From Nemertoderma westbladi (taxonomy: Eukaryota; Xenacoelomorpha; Nemertodermatida; Nemertodermatidae): 64,000 nt of DNA. Positions within the stretch are counted from its first letter, which is position 1; each line of letters opens with the position of its first letter. Positions 33,583 through 44,744 of this stretch are shown piece by piece. The notes under the pieces were generated by a model. The model was not told where the DNA came from. It searched no databases and saw only the letters and a program-made list of their open reading frames with translations. The translations under genes were made by a program, and so were the position numbers. Where the stretch lies: the NCBI GenBank assembly GCA_032718475.1, contig JAUCBJ010009133.1, positions 1-64,000 of the forward strand. Direction: 5' to 3'.

Positions 33583-35662
33583 AAAGCTTGTTCCTTTACA
33601 GAAGCAGTTAAGTTAGCAGCTGCAGAAACAGTTCCTGTATACCCTCGAAACAGGAAAAGGGCCCCCTGGACTGACAACAAAATTCAAAAGTGCCGAAACG
33701 ACCTTCATAAGGCGCAGAAAGAGTCCCGACTCAAACAGACTTTAGCAGCCAAGAATGCAGTTAAGGCTGCATCTAGGTCCCTGAACAGGCAGTACTCTGT
33801 TAATCTACAGGAGCTAATAAACCAACAGGTTGATGCCATCAATGATGCTGACGACAGCAGGCAATCATCCCAGGCATGGAAATCGATCAATCTGCTTACT
33901 GGGCGGAAAAGCCAACCAACCACCAAGGTTAAGGCTGAATCACCAGCCGATCGCCTCAATGGTTGGAAAGCCCACTTTGAACAGCTCCTCAATAATGACA
34001 GGGTATTGCCTGATAACTTTATAGAAGTAAAAGTGTCTGAGTCTGTACTCCCAGATATTCCCATTGGCGATATCTCCTTTGCAGAAGTGAAGGCTGCTGC
34101 AAAGAGCATTAAGACCAATCGTGCCAGTGGAGTAGATGGTGTTCCCCCTGAGGTCTTTAAAATACCTGAGTGTTTAAAGCTCATCTATCCCATCATAGTA
34201 GACATGTACCGTACAACAAGAGTCCCACAAGAAATGAAAACAAATAAGTTGGTGCCAGTTCCCAAGAAGGGCAACCTAACACTCTATGGTTCTTTTCGGG
34301 GAATCTCATTGATCTCGATTGCTGCAAAACAAATACAATAGAATTCTATTAAATCGCATCAGGGATCCCATTGAGAGACTGCTACGTGGAAATCATAATG
34401 GGTTCCGTAAAGGTCGTGGGACCATGGAGCCCATTTTGGCACTTAGAAGAATAATTGAAGAGTTATCAAAAAAGAAAGACAGGCATCTGGCTGTTATCTT
34501 TGTTGACTTCTTCAAGGCCTTTGATTCAGTCTCTCGCTCACGTATGTTCAGCATACTTTCATTATATGGGATTCCTGATGAAATTATTGCAGCAATCAGA
34601 TCAGTATACGATGGTTCGACAACATTTGTGTCTACTGTTGACGGTGACACAGAACCATTTGAAGTGTTATGGGGCGTCCTCCAAGGAGACACACTTGCAC
34701 CATTCTTGTTCATTATTGTGGTTGACTATGTTCTACGCATGTCCTTAGATCATCATAATGATGATGGGGTGATGATAACTCCACCTACTGGCTCCAGAAG
34801 TCGAGGAAATCCTGCCAAGTACCTAACTGATCTAGACTTTGCTGATGACTTAGGAGTACTCTCAGAATGATTAGAGGGAGCCCAGCGGCTCCTCAGCTCA
34901 TTAGAACATGCTGCTTCTAGTGTTGGTCTTTTTATTAACTCCAGAAAGACCAAAATTCTGACAGTTAACTTTGAAAGTCCTCAGCAAGTCTCTGATCGGA
35001 TGAGCATAAGCTCAAATGATGGTATGCTTGAGCATGTGGACGACTTCTGTTACCTGGGATCAGGGATCCGGAAGTCAGGTGAGTACCTTCGAATACGTAA
35101 GGGAAAGGCATGGGCAGCCTTGAATAGGCTTTCCAGGATTTGGAAGTCACCGAGAATTAATCGGAAACTTAAGGTCCGATTGTTTAGAGCACCAGTAGTT
35201 CCAGTACTCCTCTATGGGAGTCCATGCTGGGCTCTAACTGCTGAGGACACCAAATCTCTGGATGGCACATTCACAAGAATGCTACGCCGGGTTCATTGTG
35301 TCAAGTACAATGCACACATCTCCAACCAGACACTATATAACATTGGAGGTGTCTCATTGGTTCCCCCAAGCTTGACACTAGAACAAAATCGCCTTCGCTT
35401 TGCAGGACATTGCTTTCGCAGTGAGGACCAGCCAGTGCATAATCTTGTACTTTGGCAGCCTCTTGGAGTGAATAAGCATGGTGGACAGCCCATGACTTTC
35501 TTGAGACGCATTTTAAAGGACACTGGCCTTGAAGATGCGGATGATCTAGCAAATGTCATGGGTGATAGGGAGTTGTGGCGGTGCAATTTTGTTGACAACC
35601 CGGCACAACATTCTTAAAAATGCAGCTGCAATGCAGCATGCCGATCCTAGTAGTAGTAGTAG
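33583..35662 (+). mobile_element. RTE-like LINE copy, longest in the window
   Basis: Sequence open from 33,583 (no ATG until 34,006, so 5'-truncated) encodes a reverse transcriptase: RASGVDGVPPEVFK, FVDFFKAFDSVSRS, VLQGDTLAPFLF and LDFADDLGVL, then the RTE-type C-terminus LLYGSPCWALTAED and LRFAGHCFR, ending at 35,617. A frame shift near 34,330 and a TGA at 34,868 (absent from the sister copies at 6.5 kb and 64.0 kb) break it. The 3' end is a short UTR with ATGCAGCTGCAATGCAGCAT and a (TAG)n tail, the same as at 5763 and 60,709. Confidence 0.85.
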
Positions 35663-35664
35663 TA

Positions 35665-35993
35665 GTGGGATTCACACTTCAAGAACGCAGAAGTAGTAGA
35701 TATCCGGCAACTACAGTCACAGACACCGACTTTTCGGATGACATCGCCCTGCTCTCTAATACGCTAGCAGATGCACAGCTTCTACTAAATAAAGTGGAGA
35801 GGGCTGCTAAGGAGGTTGGATTGCATATAAATGCTACCAAGACCGAATTCATAACCTTTAATGTTGATGGAAACTTGATAACCTTTGATAATAATCAACT
35901 AAGGACGGTTGACGACTTGAAGACGAGGTCATACCAGATATACTTTTCTGGCAACCAACTCATGGAAAGCGTAGTCGTGGACGACCGGCCATA
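35665..35993 (+). mobile_element. LINE reverse transcriptase fragment (second family)
   Basis: Directly after the RTE tail a short open stretch reads TDTDFSDDIALLSNT, then AKEVGLHINATKTEFITFN. This is the catalytic Asp pair and thumb start of a LINE reverse transcriptase different from the RTE copy. It is about 100 codons long, with no endonuclease and no tail, so it is a dead fragment that the RTE copy abuts. Confidence 0.6.
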
Positions 35994-36009
35994 ACATATA
36001 TAGATCAAC

Positions 36010-37140
36010 TTGAAAGGGATACTGAAAATTATATTATTATTATATCTATTTAAATTAAAGTGTTATGGAGTCACAGGTAATGTGTATAATTGGTTCAAAT
36101 ATTTTTTATGTGGTAGGATACAAAGAGTTCGACTCGGTTCAACCTATTCTGATTATTCTGATATCTGGTGTGCCACAGGGCTCATGTACCGGACCATTAT
36201 TGCTCATTATTTATATTCAATAAGGAGTCAATAATTATACCGTATGTAATAATAATATATTGTGGTCCGTAGGATATAAACGTTAAACTCATATTAAATT
36301 TCAAGGCGGTCTAATAAATCGTTAACGTAAGACATCGCAGCACAAACACTGTTACTATTAAGTATAGAATTCACAGTGCCATAGTCTACGGAATTGTGGT
36401 GCGGTCAATTAATGATCTGCCTAATAATTTAGTTTATGGTGCAAACACACGCCTATTCGCGGATGATGCCAAACTGTTTAGAAACTTTGATAACACGGCC
36501 GAACGGCCTGAATTTCAGCAAGACATAAATAACTTTGGGGCCTGGTCCACGGCCTGGCAATTAAACACTGCCACCCACAAGTGTAAAATACTTACACTTG
36601 GGAAGACAGATGAAGAAGCTGAATATTATTTGAATGGTGCTGCTCTCGAAAATGTGGCATCTTTCCGCGATTTAGGTATAGTCATTGATAGAAAGTTAAT
36701 TTTTTCTGAGCATATCTCGAATATTTCTAATTCAGTTTATAGATCTCTGCATAAACTATTTCGGTGCTTTATTACCTCGGACAAAGAGGCGCTGCTTACA
36801 GCCTACAAAAGTTATACCCGGCCGATTCTGGAATACAACAGTACAGTCTGGAATCACTTCCTCATGAGTGCACCTTTATATGGCCTAACTGACAAACTAG
36901 AAAGCGTGCAGCGCTTCTTTACCAGGCGTATTTTTGCAAGATGCAATTTGGACCGAGAAACTCCATATAAGGAGAGGTTATCATATTTAAACTTAAGAGT
37001 CACTAGAAGTAAGGCGTTTACGTAGAGATCTACTGTACGTACACTTATATGATTTTGCATAACCTTGTTGAGTTAGATCCAAATATATATTTTAATGGTC
37101 GACTTATGGGGCCACTAGAGGTCATAATTATAAAATTAGG
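36010..37140 (+). pseudogene. Degraded APE-type LINE reverse transcriptase (third family)
   Basis: A first part (36,055-36,230) reads YGVTGNVYNWFKYFL and, in another frame, ISGVPQGS; then about 165 bases of unrelated sequence; then 36,396-37,025 reads INDLPNNLVYGANTRLFADDAKLF and onward through the RT thumb to RDLGIVID and SRTILEYNS-like C-terminal blocks. These are CR1/Jockey-type motifs. The order is right but frames and an insertion break it. The part after 37,025 still holds scattered C-terminal codons. Confidence 0.65.
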
Positions 37141-39018
37141 AGTACTAAGTACAACACTAACAATGTTTGAAACACCTTTTTTAATCGACTAGTCAATGTA
37201 GAGAATTATGTAGAGTCATGTAGAGTATTATTGTAGTGTCAATTTATGAGCTACATTCAATCAAAATTAATGTTAAAAAATCAAAAGTTATTTTGTTTAC
37301 ACCAAAATCATATAAAAATACCCTTGTCGATTGTGTTGCTCTCAATGGTTCTAAGCTTGAAACTGTTTCTAAATTTAAATACCTCGGCCATTTCATTCAC
37401 AATACAACGGACGATGACTCTGACATCCTTAATCAGTTGCATAGTTTATATCGTAGGGGCAACCTACTGATAAGAAAATTTGGTAAATGTTCGTTTGCCA
37501 TTAAAAAGATTCTCTTTCGTGCATTTTGCACGCAGTTTTATTGCAATGCGCTGTGGTCTCGGTGTAACTATAGTCATATTTCTCCATTTGACGCAACACC
37601 GCCGCGGCCGCTATGAGGGAGGTGAATACCGCGGCCGCTCCTAAAGCCGCAGGCCCTCGCTAACTATATAGGTTAACTTGGGATTCTGGGGGACTTTTCG
37701 ATGAAGGAACTGACCAAATTTTTTTATTTTCTCACCAGGGGAGCGGCTCGGAATTCTAAGATATTAGCAACTCTAACATTATGAAATCTAACCCTTCGAC
37801 GGACACGGCGGACAAAAAACCGTCATTTTTTCGACAATTTTAAAATTTTTTTGAAAGGCGCTCTACAGTGGCTCGAAAAAACCCTAGGTTATTGCTTAGC
37901 CGACGCCGGGATACGATAGAAGGGATTAATTAGTGAATTCGTTTTTTTTTTCAAAAAAGATTACCACGCCTTTTTTCCGAAAATGTCCGTCAAAGTTGAA
38001 AAAACGGACAAAATGACTTTGCGGGATCCGCTATAACTCAGCTAATATTAATCGTACGGGGACGAAAGTAACGCGGTTGGAAAGGGGAAGAGTGGTACTA
38101 CCTTCGTATCGAATGGGGGTAAGATATTTATTAAAATTTCGGGTGGAAAAAGGGGCTGTAAATTTGTACGTTTTTGTCCGTCTTTTTTGGAAAACTTATT
38201 TCCGAAATGTTTAATTCGACAACGCGGGTAGGAATCCACTAATTCTTTTATGAAACTCGTAGAAGACCATTGGGGCTACGTTCCTATCGAATGGGGGTAC
38301 AAAAAATATGTCGGCAATAGGGGCCAAAAAGGGCCAGAATTTGTAAAGTAGTTTTTATCGAATAATTTTTTATTTTTAACTTTAGTTGGTTAAGGTACAT
38401 TCTATACAGTCAATATCCATACGGGGAATTCAAATATGCTATCGGTTTTGCTCCAAGGATGATATTAAAAAAATGAGGGCCAAAATTATAATTTCGCGCT
38501 TCAAACTTGCTTCGCGGGAAATCGTCTAGCTCGAAAACTACTTAACTTACGGGAGATTTGTTTACACAGACTTATAGTGCGTTAAATTATCTATCTAACA
38601 GCGTTAATCACAGCGCTGGAGGTATTATAAAACTGGAGCGGCAGGCGATCGTGTGAAGAAATATAATATTTATAAAAAGGGACGAAAATTTTTTTTTTTT
38701 AACAAATCGCTATTCCATGATAATTTAGCGTATTGCGCCAAAAGTACCTGTAAAAAGTATCAAATTAACTCCGCTATCTTTTATCTTAACATATATAATT
38801 AAAATTACGAATTTTAAGGGTCGAAAAATATCGCGTTATTTTGGCCCTTTTTTTTAATTTTTTTGGGGCCAAAAATAACCCCTTCTCAAAAGATTAAGAA
38901 AAAAATTACGGCAAAGAATATACCAATTTTATTGAATTTGGACCACCAGAAGCGAAGTTAGAGCGATTTTAGTGAAAAAATAAAAATAATTTTTTTTGCA
39001 AAAAAATTAAGAATGGCA

Positions 39019-39091
39019 GGTCAATATTGGGTTTCGAACCCACGAACTTAGGTTTCATTAACGTGATTGATAACCACTAGACTATGTGACC
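39019..39091 (-). tRNA. tRNA-like sequence, probably a pseudogene
   Basis: On the minus strand 73 bases have tRNA-like parts: GGTCACA at the 5' end pairing over five bases with TGACC at the 3' end, an A-box-like TAGTCTAGTGGTTAT and a B box GGTTCGAAACC with a four-pair T stem. The D and anticodon stems pair poorly. By position the anticodon loop would be TTAATGA, reading AAT (Ile), but this is unreliable. It is best seen as a decayed tRNA gene or tRNA-derived Pol III promoter. Confidence 0.4.
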
Positions 39092-39941
39092 AAGAGAATA
39101 CGAAATTTTCGAGTGATTATTTTTAAACATAAATAACTTCGGTTCTACAGGGCCGTTTAATCTGAAACTTTTTTCATTGGATAGAGAATAGATTGTAGTG
39201 TGTGAAATAGGATACAACTTGGGAAAAGACGCATGTGCTTAGTGCAAAATGCACTTAAATAGTGAACATTTTTTCGATATTTCAAACACTATTATTTCCA
39301 GTTCTATTCATCGTAGAATGTTATTTTTTGGATTAAAATGTAGATTGGAATGATTTCTAACTATAATCGTAACATTTGTTTAACTTTTTATGTCTATAAA
39401 GTGACTTAAAATGTCCATGAATATGGTCCAAAATCGCAAATCCAGATTTATTAAATTGGATTTTTGACACTTTTAGCGACTGACACTTGATCATACACCG
39501 TAGATCGGTAGAGGATAAACATAAGTTTGTTAAATAAGAGCCACCATTACGATCTGCTGAAGTGCACCTGTACAAATAAGTGTGCAAAAGTGCAAATTTT
39601 TTAATAAGGTCAAATTATATAGTATTGGGTTATTTTCTTTGCAGATACTTTATTTTCATATTAATATGTTGTTTGAACCTTACTGAGCGCATTAGGGGAT
39701 ATGCGTACAAATAACCGGCCCTTATGAGGCTTCGATTGGGTAAATTAATAAAACATAAGGTTGTATAGTATAATATTCTAAAAACCAGTGTGATATTAAA
39801 TGCACTTTAAATAATAAATAGAAATCAAATAACAATTGGACCACACAATTAAAAACTCGCACAATTTTGTACTTATTATATCGCTTCAAATTAATTCAAC
39901 AGTGGATATTTGAGGGAAGGGGGAAGTTACAGTGTGCATTC

Positions 39942-39990
39942 GGGGGAAGTTTGGTGAACTGCATTTATGCAGTGAATCCAAACTTCCCCC
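39942..39990. other. 49-base perfect-stem hairpin
   Basis: GGGGGAAGTTTGG pairs with CCAAACTTCCCCC (13 bp), and inside that CTGCAT pairs with ATGCAG (6 bp) around a two-base loop, with short bulges between the stems. It lies in AT-rich sequence of the 3.0-kb insertion. Confidence 0.8.
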
Positions 39991-40877
39991 TTTGATATAT
40001 CATATACTTAAGACATGCTAGGGTGACGGGGAAATATTTGTTACTGTCACACTTTGCTTCCATTTATCCTATCCTTTATTATTACCCCAGTCAGATAAGA
40101 GATAATAAATCAGTAAAAACTAAACTAAACTGTCTTTCATGCAAACAAATTTCTAACTAAAGACGGGTGAATGACCATGACCATGGAAATAATTTTAAAT
40201 ATAATTGTATATCAACTATTTGGGGAGGCTTCCAAGTTAAACCCGAAAACAATTATTTTGTTACATAGTAAATAACGTTGTATGTTCTTCTTCCTCTCAT
40301 AATAAAATATAAATGAAATATCTCAGATCGCTATGCCCTGTAACATTTCACAACCAAAATATTTAAGTGTGAAAAGTGTAGGCCTACAACACTCCGCCCA
40401 AACAACCGCAAACGCATAGCCAATAAATTTAACAAAAGGTTACATACATGTTGTTGGGTTCATGACGAGATGAGTGAAAATTGATCGCGTAATATAAAGT
40501 AAAAAATTAAGAGACGGGCTGGCTCTCCTCCACTTTCTTACCCAATGGATATGTTGTTGTAATAATCTAATATTGGGGCGGCTTTCTCTCGGTGTAACTA
40601 TAGTCTAAAGGTATTTAATAAATTGAGAGTAGGTTACAATAACATTGCAAGGAGATTGTTTGGTTATAGTAATATTATATTTTGTGTTGCTACGGTTCAG
40701 TATAGTAATATTATATTTTGTGCTCTATTGTAGGTAGGTGATACAGTCAGTATATTTTGTTAATTTGATTATTTTGAATCGTTGTTTTTATGGATTCAGT
40801 TCCGGAGTAAAGAAATAAATAAATAAAATAAATAAATGTATGGAATGGTTTACCAAACGATACAGTAAATAATTTAA

Positions 40878-42299
40878 CCCTATTACCACTGGGGGGGGGG
40901 GGGGGGGGGGCGAATCGGCCCCTTCCTAGTTTTTAGTTGCTGTAACTATGCAACCACATAACGTACCGGCCCAATTTTTTGTGAGAATTAGCCAAATTTA
41001 ATGCCGCATCTTTTGCAAAAGACGCCGTTGCAATTGGATTTCTACTTTTCGATGTGGGTGCCACCTCAAAATTTGGTCTCCAGCACCAAATTTTTTGAAA
41101 TTTTCGAATATTACAAAGTCATTCGTGATTTAGTAATTATTTATGTTTGGGCTATTTTTATTTATTTTTATTGGTTTGGATCACTCTAATGCTCTATACA
41201 AGTATGTAAGTGTAGTGGTACGTCATCCACCAAAATTCGGGCGTGGCACTTCAAATTTTGAAAAATACGAGATTCGGAAAATACACTAAAGTTTTGATTT
41301 GCAAAGCATTTTTATAGGTTTTCTGGAGCGCTGAATCGATTGAAAGTAATATAGAAGCCTGAAGACTAAGTGTTTCGCCATTTTTGGTGCACCAAAATTA
41401 GGGCGTGGCACTTCAAATTTTGAAAAATACGAGATTCGGAAAATTCACTAAAGTTTTGATTTAAATTAATTTTATAGGTTTTCTGGAGCGCTGAATCGAT
41501 TGAAAGTAATATAGAAGCCTCAAATCCTTTGTGTACGTAATTTTAGGTGCACCAAAATTAGGGCGTGGCACTTCAAATTTTCAAAATTACTTTATCCGGA
41601 AAAAACACTAAGTTTTGATTTCAAAAAATGGCTAACTTCTAAGTCTTCAGGCTTCTATATTACTTTCAATCGATTCAGCGGTCTGGAAAACCTATATAAA
41701 TTCGTTAAAATTTCAATTTTGGTTTATTTTCCGAATCTCGTATTTTTCAAAATTTGAAGTGCCACGCCCTAATTTTGGTGCACAAAAAATGGCGAACCAC
41801 TCAGTCTTCAGGCTTCTATATTACTTTCAATCGATTCAGCGGCCCAGAAAACCCATAAAGATGCGTTGAAATAAAAAAATTAGGGGCATTTTCTGAATAT
41901 CTAATTTTTCAAAATTTGAAGTGCCACGCCCACTTCTTAGGTGCACGAAAAATAGCATCCACTTCAATTTTTGGAAGTGGAATATAATCACATTCGATTC
42001 AGCGTCTTGAAAAACCTACTAAATCTAGCCAACACTGCCACACTATTAGTTTTTAGAAAACGAAAAATTTTGGAATTTTGTCCTGGGACTACTTTTATTT
42101 TTCATCAAAATTATGAGTCCCTGCTTATGAAATTTTAACTTTTTAAGATTTGGTAGTGTTCATCTATAGTTGTTTCACCAACAGCCCAAATTTTGTAGGA
42201 TTTCATTGGACGACTACAAAAATATAGTGGGTGGGCCGAATCGCCCCCCCCCCCCCCCCCAGTGGTGCTAATGGTCAAAACACCCCAGTGGTAATAGGG
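40878..42299. mobile_element. TTAA-flanked non-autonomous foldback element (piggyBac-like)
   Basis: The element is flanked by TTAA at 40,874-40,877 and 42,300-42,303. Its ends are perfect 17-bp inverted repeats, CCCTATTACCACTGGGG and its complement (42,283-42,299). Each end is followed inward by a G or C run (40,891-40,910 and 42,244-42,260) and CGAATCGGCCC-like sequence. TTAA targets and CCC-starting termini are typical of piggyBac. Inside, a segment with GGGCGTGGCACTTCAAATTT is present three times on the left and in inverted form twice on the right, so most of the element can fold back near 41,640. There is no transposase. Confidence 0.85.
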
Positions 42300-42572
42300 T
42301 TAAGTGTGAAGTCATTCAAAAATAGTATTCGCACATGTGATTTTTCAGTGTACTGTAAATTTGATAGAAATCTCTAAAATATATATTTTTTATTAGTCTG
42401 TATTAAATGTTGATTTTATTTTTCTTTATCTTATTTTATATTTTAAAGCTATAACATAAGCCGCTTATGTAACACCTAGTGTATATTTGGTGATAATTTT
42501 TATTGATCTTTAATTTTAATTTGTGCAGTGCGCTGTTTTTAGCCTATTTCGGGATGTTCCCAAATAAAATGA

Positions 42573-42592
42573 AACTATCTATCTATCTATCT
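42573..42592 (+). repeat. TATC microsatellite, LINE 3' tail
   Basis: Short (TATC)n run directly after AAATAAAATGAAAC, marking the 3' end of the LINE that began at 37.2 kb. Confidence 0.85.
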
Positions 42593-42821
42593 AACAATAA
42601 TTGAATTCGATCAATAACTACAAATAGATTACTGAATATTGATAAATGTTTGTTGCGTGGGAAAATTAAATTTTCAAAATGTTAACTATTTAATATTATT
42701 ATTTCCAGTAGAGATTGCGAGGTGAGGAGTTGATACAACATTATGGAATTCATGACAATTGGAACGTTTCGCATTCCGTCCGTTCCATATTTTTCGTTTC
42801 TTTCTTTTACAGCGTTCCATT

Positions 42822-44456
42822 TTATCGGAATGTTACGTTTCGTTTCCTCGTCTTAGTAAAGACGTTACTGTTAATAAGTTCTCTATAGCTGATCATACCA
42901 TTGTTATCTTTGTCTAGCTCATCCATAACTGAATCTAATGATCTCTTATTCATAACAATTCCTGCCATTTCGAGACCTTTAGAAAACTCATCTCTACTTA
43001 AACTCAACGAATTATCTGTGTCCAACGCCACAAAGTATTTTGTTACGTTTATATCTTTCTTCCATATGTCCTGTATTAGTTGCGGCAGGGGTCTCAGAGT
43101 TACCTTAGAAACAGTGCAATACTTCGCTAAACCTTTTGTAACTACAAACTTAGGATTCTTTATTTTAATATCCGCGAGAGTTATAAAGAATTCTTCTCCG
43201 CAGTCGATATCGGAGACATCCAACTCGACCACACCAGAATGCTGGTTCTTTATAATCGAGTTCAGACAAGCCAAACACCCGCTATCTAGCAACGGATTCC
43301 TGCCTATTCGTAAAATCTCTAGAGATTCGTTTACTAACAATCCGTTGCTAATGAACTCAGCCCCTCTCCTACCAATCCTGTTATTAGCGATGTTTAGTTC
43401 TTTCAACGTAGAATTTAACACCAACACCTTTTCGATATATTTACATCCAACATCACCAACTCCATTCATTTCCAAGTTGAGTTTCTTTATCACTATATTT
43501 TTAGCGAGTCCGTCCATAAATTCCGCGACTTTTTTACCTTCTATATTATTCCAACTAAGATCCATCTCTTGTATAGAGGTGTTGTCTTCCAGAACCTTTC
43601 CCACCATTCCAGCAGTGTCTCCACCGAGACTATTGTTGCTCAGATCCAGAATCTCCAAAGTATTGTTCTTGAGTAAAACCTCCTGCAGAACCGGTGCTAC
43701 TTTATCGTTTATACTGTTGCCAGACAACGAGAGAATCTTTACAGTAGAATTATTTAGTAAAGCGTTTAATATAGCCGCAGCTCCGTTATGGAGGATGTTA
43801 TTGTTTGCAAAATTTAGCTCAGCTAAGTAACAATTCTCCAGCAACATATCGGCAAAGGCAGCCGCACCTATTTCACCTAAAAAATTATAACTCATAGAGA
43901 GACTCTGGATATGCGCGTTAGTAACCATAGCAACAGCTAACGCCTGTGCTCCATTGGGCCCCAACCCGCGGTAGCTAATGTTTAGACGTCTCTCCTTGAG
44001 ATTGCGTATCACCCTAGTTACAGGTATCACGTCATAGATGACGCACGCTTCTATGTAATTCTCAGCGGGTGAAAACGATATATTCTCGTCTTTATCGACC
44101 TCCAAGTCTGTGTCGTAGTCATCATTGAACACATCCTCGTCCGACTCAATAACAAACGATCGCGGCGATCTACTCAGCTGCTGTAGTTTATCTTCAGCTT
44201 GTGATTGGCTGCTTAGTCCACCTAACGTCTTACATTGTGGTCTGATACTGCTTCCACTGCTCCTTGGAACCACCAATCGTTGTTCTTGTTGACTGCTGTC
44301 ACTCTGTGATTGGCCGCAGAAAATCCTTATTCTCCGACCTGGTTGACTATGAGACCGACTCCCTGGAACTTCCAAATATTGACTCGTGTCGCTCACCGAT
44401 TGGCTTCCAGGTGTGTTTTTCCTTTTATGAACGGAAGTGCGGCTACTTTTCCTCAT
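42822..44456 (-). CDS. LRRC74-like leucine-rich repeat protein with two EF-hands (544 aa)
   Basis: The only clear host gene. The first ATG of the open frame is at 44,456, giving 544 residues; in-frame codons upstream to 44,507 have no ATG. Residues 1-125 are Ser/Gln-rich and acidic, without a domain. Residues about 133-440 carry ribonuclease-inhibitor-type leucine-rich repeats (ILSLSGNSIND, LEILDLSNNSLGG, IQEMDLSWNNIEG, LKELNIANNRIG), opening with YIEACVIYDVIPVTRVIRNL, which I recognise from vertebrate LRRC74A/B. The C-terminus has two EF-hand loops with consensus calcium ligands: D479-E490 (DTDNSLSLSRDE) and D515-E526 (DKDNNGMISYRE). The molecular role of LRRC74 proteins is not established; such folds bind partner proteins. 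No intron interrupts the frame, which could mean a naturally intronless gene or an old retrocopy. Confidence 0.8.
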   Translation of the reverse strand: MRKSSRTSVHKRKNTPGSQSVSDTSQYLEVPGSRSHSQPGRRIRIFCGQSQSDSSQQEQRLVVPRSSGSSIRPQCKTLGGLSSQSQAEDKLQQLSRSPRSFVIESDEDVFNDDYDTDLEVDKDENISFSPAENYIEACVIYDVIPVTRVIRNLKERRLNISYRGLGPNGAQALAVAMVTNAHIQSLSMSYNFLGEIGAAAFADMLLENCYLAELNFANNNILHNGAAAILNALLNNSTVKILSLSGNSINDKVAPVLQEVLLKNNTLEILDLSNNSLGGDTAGMVGKVLEDNTSIQEMDLSWNNIEGKKVAEFMDGLAKNIVIKKLNLEMNGVGDVGCKYIEKVLVLNSTLKELNIANNRIGRRGAEFISNGLLVNESLEILRIGRNPLLDSGCLACLNSIIKNQHSGVVELDVSDIDCGEEFFITLADIKIKNPKFVVTKGLAKYCTVSKVTLRPLPQLIQDIWKKDINVTKYFVALDTDNSLSLSRDEFSKGLEMAGIVMNKRSLDSVMDELDKDNNGMISYRELINSNVFTKTRKRNVTFR

Positions 44457-44744
44457 TGCAACTGTTTCAACTTTCAACTTACTGATTTTTCCTGTTTTGA
44501 TCAACACCCGGTTGGTTTCAAACTCATTCGCTCAAAATGTCAGCATATCAAATTAGCGTCCACTTTCAATAGTTAAAAACAATAATACATAATAAATTTA
44601 GATATCTTGTAACACAATAAATTATGTTTCATTGAAAATAATAAAATGCAGATTTATATTGGTGTATGAGAATTCGTTCACGAATATTTCTGTCTAAGGC
44701 GAATGAGTTCCTAAGAAAGTCCCGAACAATTCGATTCCGTACAA

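Larger units (their letters stand above)
37577..40587. mobile_element. 3.0-kb insertion of unknown type with 19-bp target-site duplication
   Basis: TCTCGGTGTAACTATAGTC occurs at 37,558-37,576 and again at 40,588-40,606, and the LINE coding sequence continues only after the second copy. The 3.0 kb between has no long frame, no terminal inverted repeat, no poly-A tail and no matching LTRs by eye. It begins with a GC-rich patch containing two GCGGCCGC sites (37,605-37,640) and is otherwise AT-rich. A tRNA-like sequence (39,019-39,091) and a strong hairpin (39,942-39,990) lie within. Duplications this long usually come from LINE-machinery insertion; the element class is unknown. Confidence 0.7.
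37225..42596 (+). mobile_element. APE-type LINE 3' part, split by two younger insertions
   Basis: Three pieces form one LINE C-terminus: 37,236-37,575 (KINVKKSKVILFTP, FKYLGHFIHNTTDDD), 40,588-40,873 (FNKLRVGYNNIARRLFGY) and 42,304-42,596 (SVKSFKNSIRTC, then a 3' UTR and a TATC-type tail at 42,573-42,592). The first gap is the 3.0-kb insertion with a 19-bp duplication, the second the TTAA-flanked element. Across the TTAA the reading VNNLSVKSFKNSI joins smoothly, which fixes the insertion point. The tail resembles that of the 1162-aa LINE at 16.4 kb. Confidence 0.75.
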
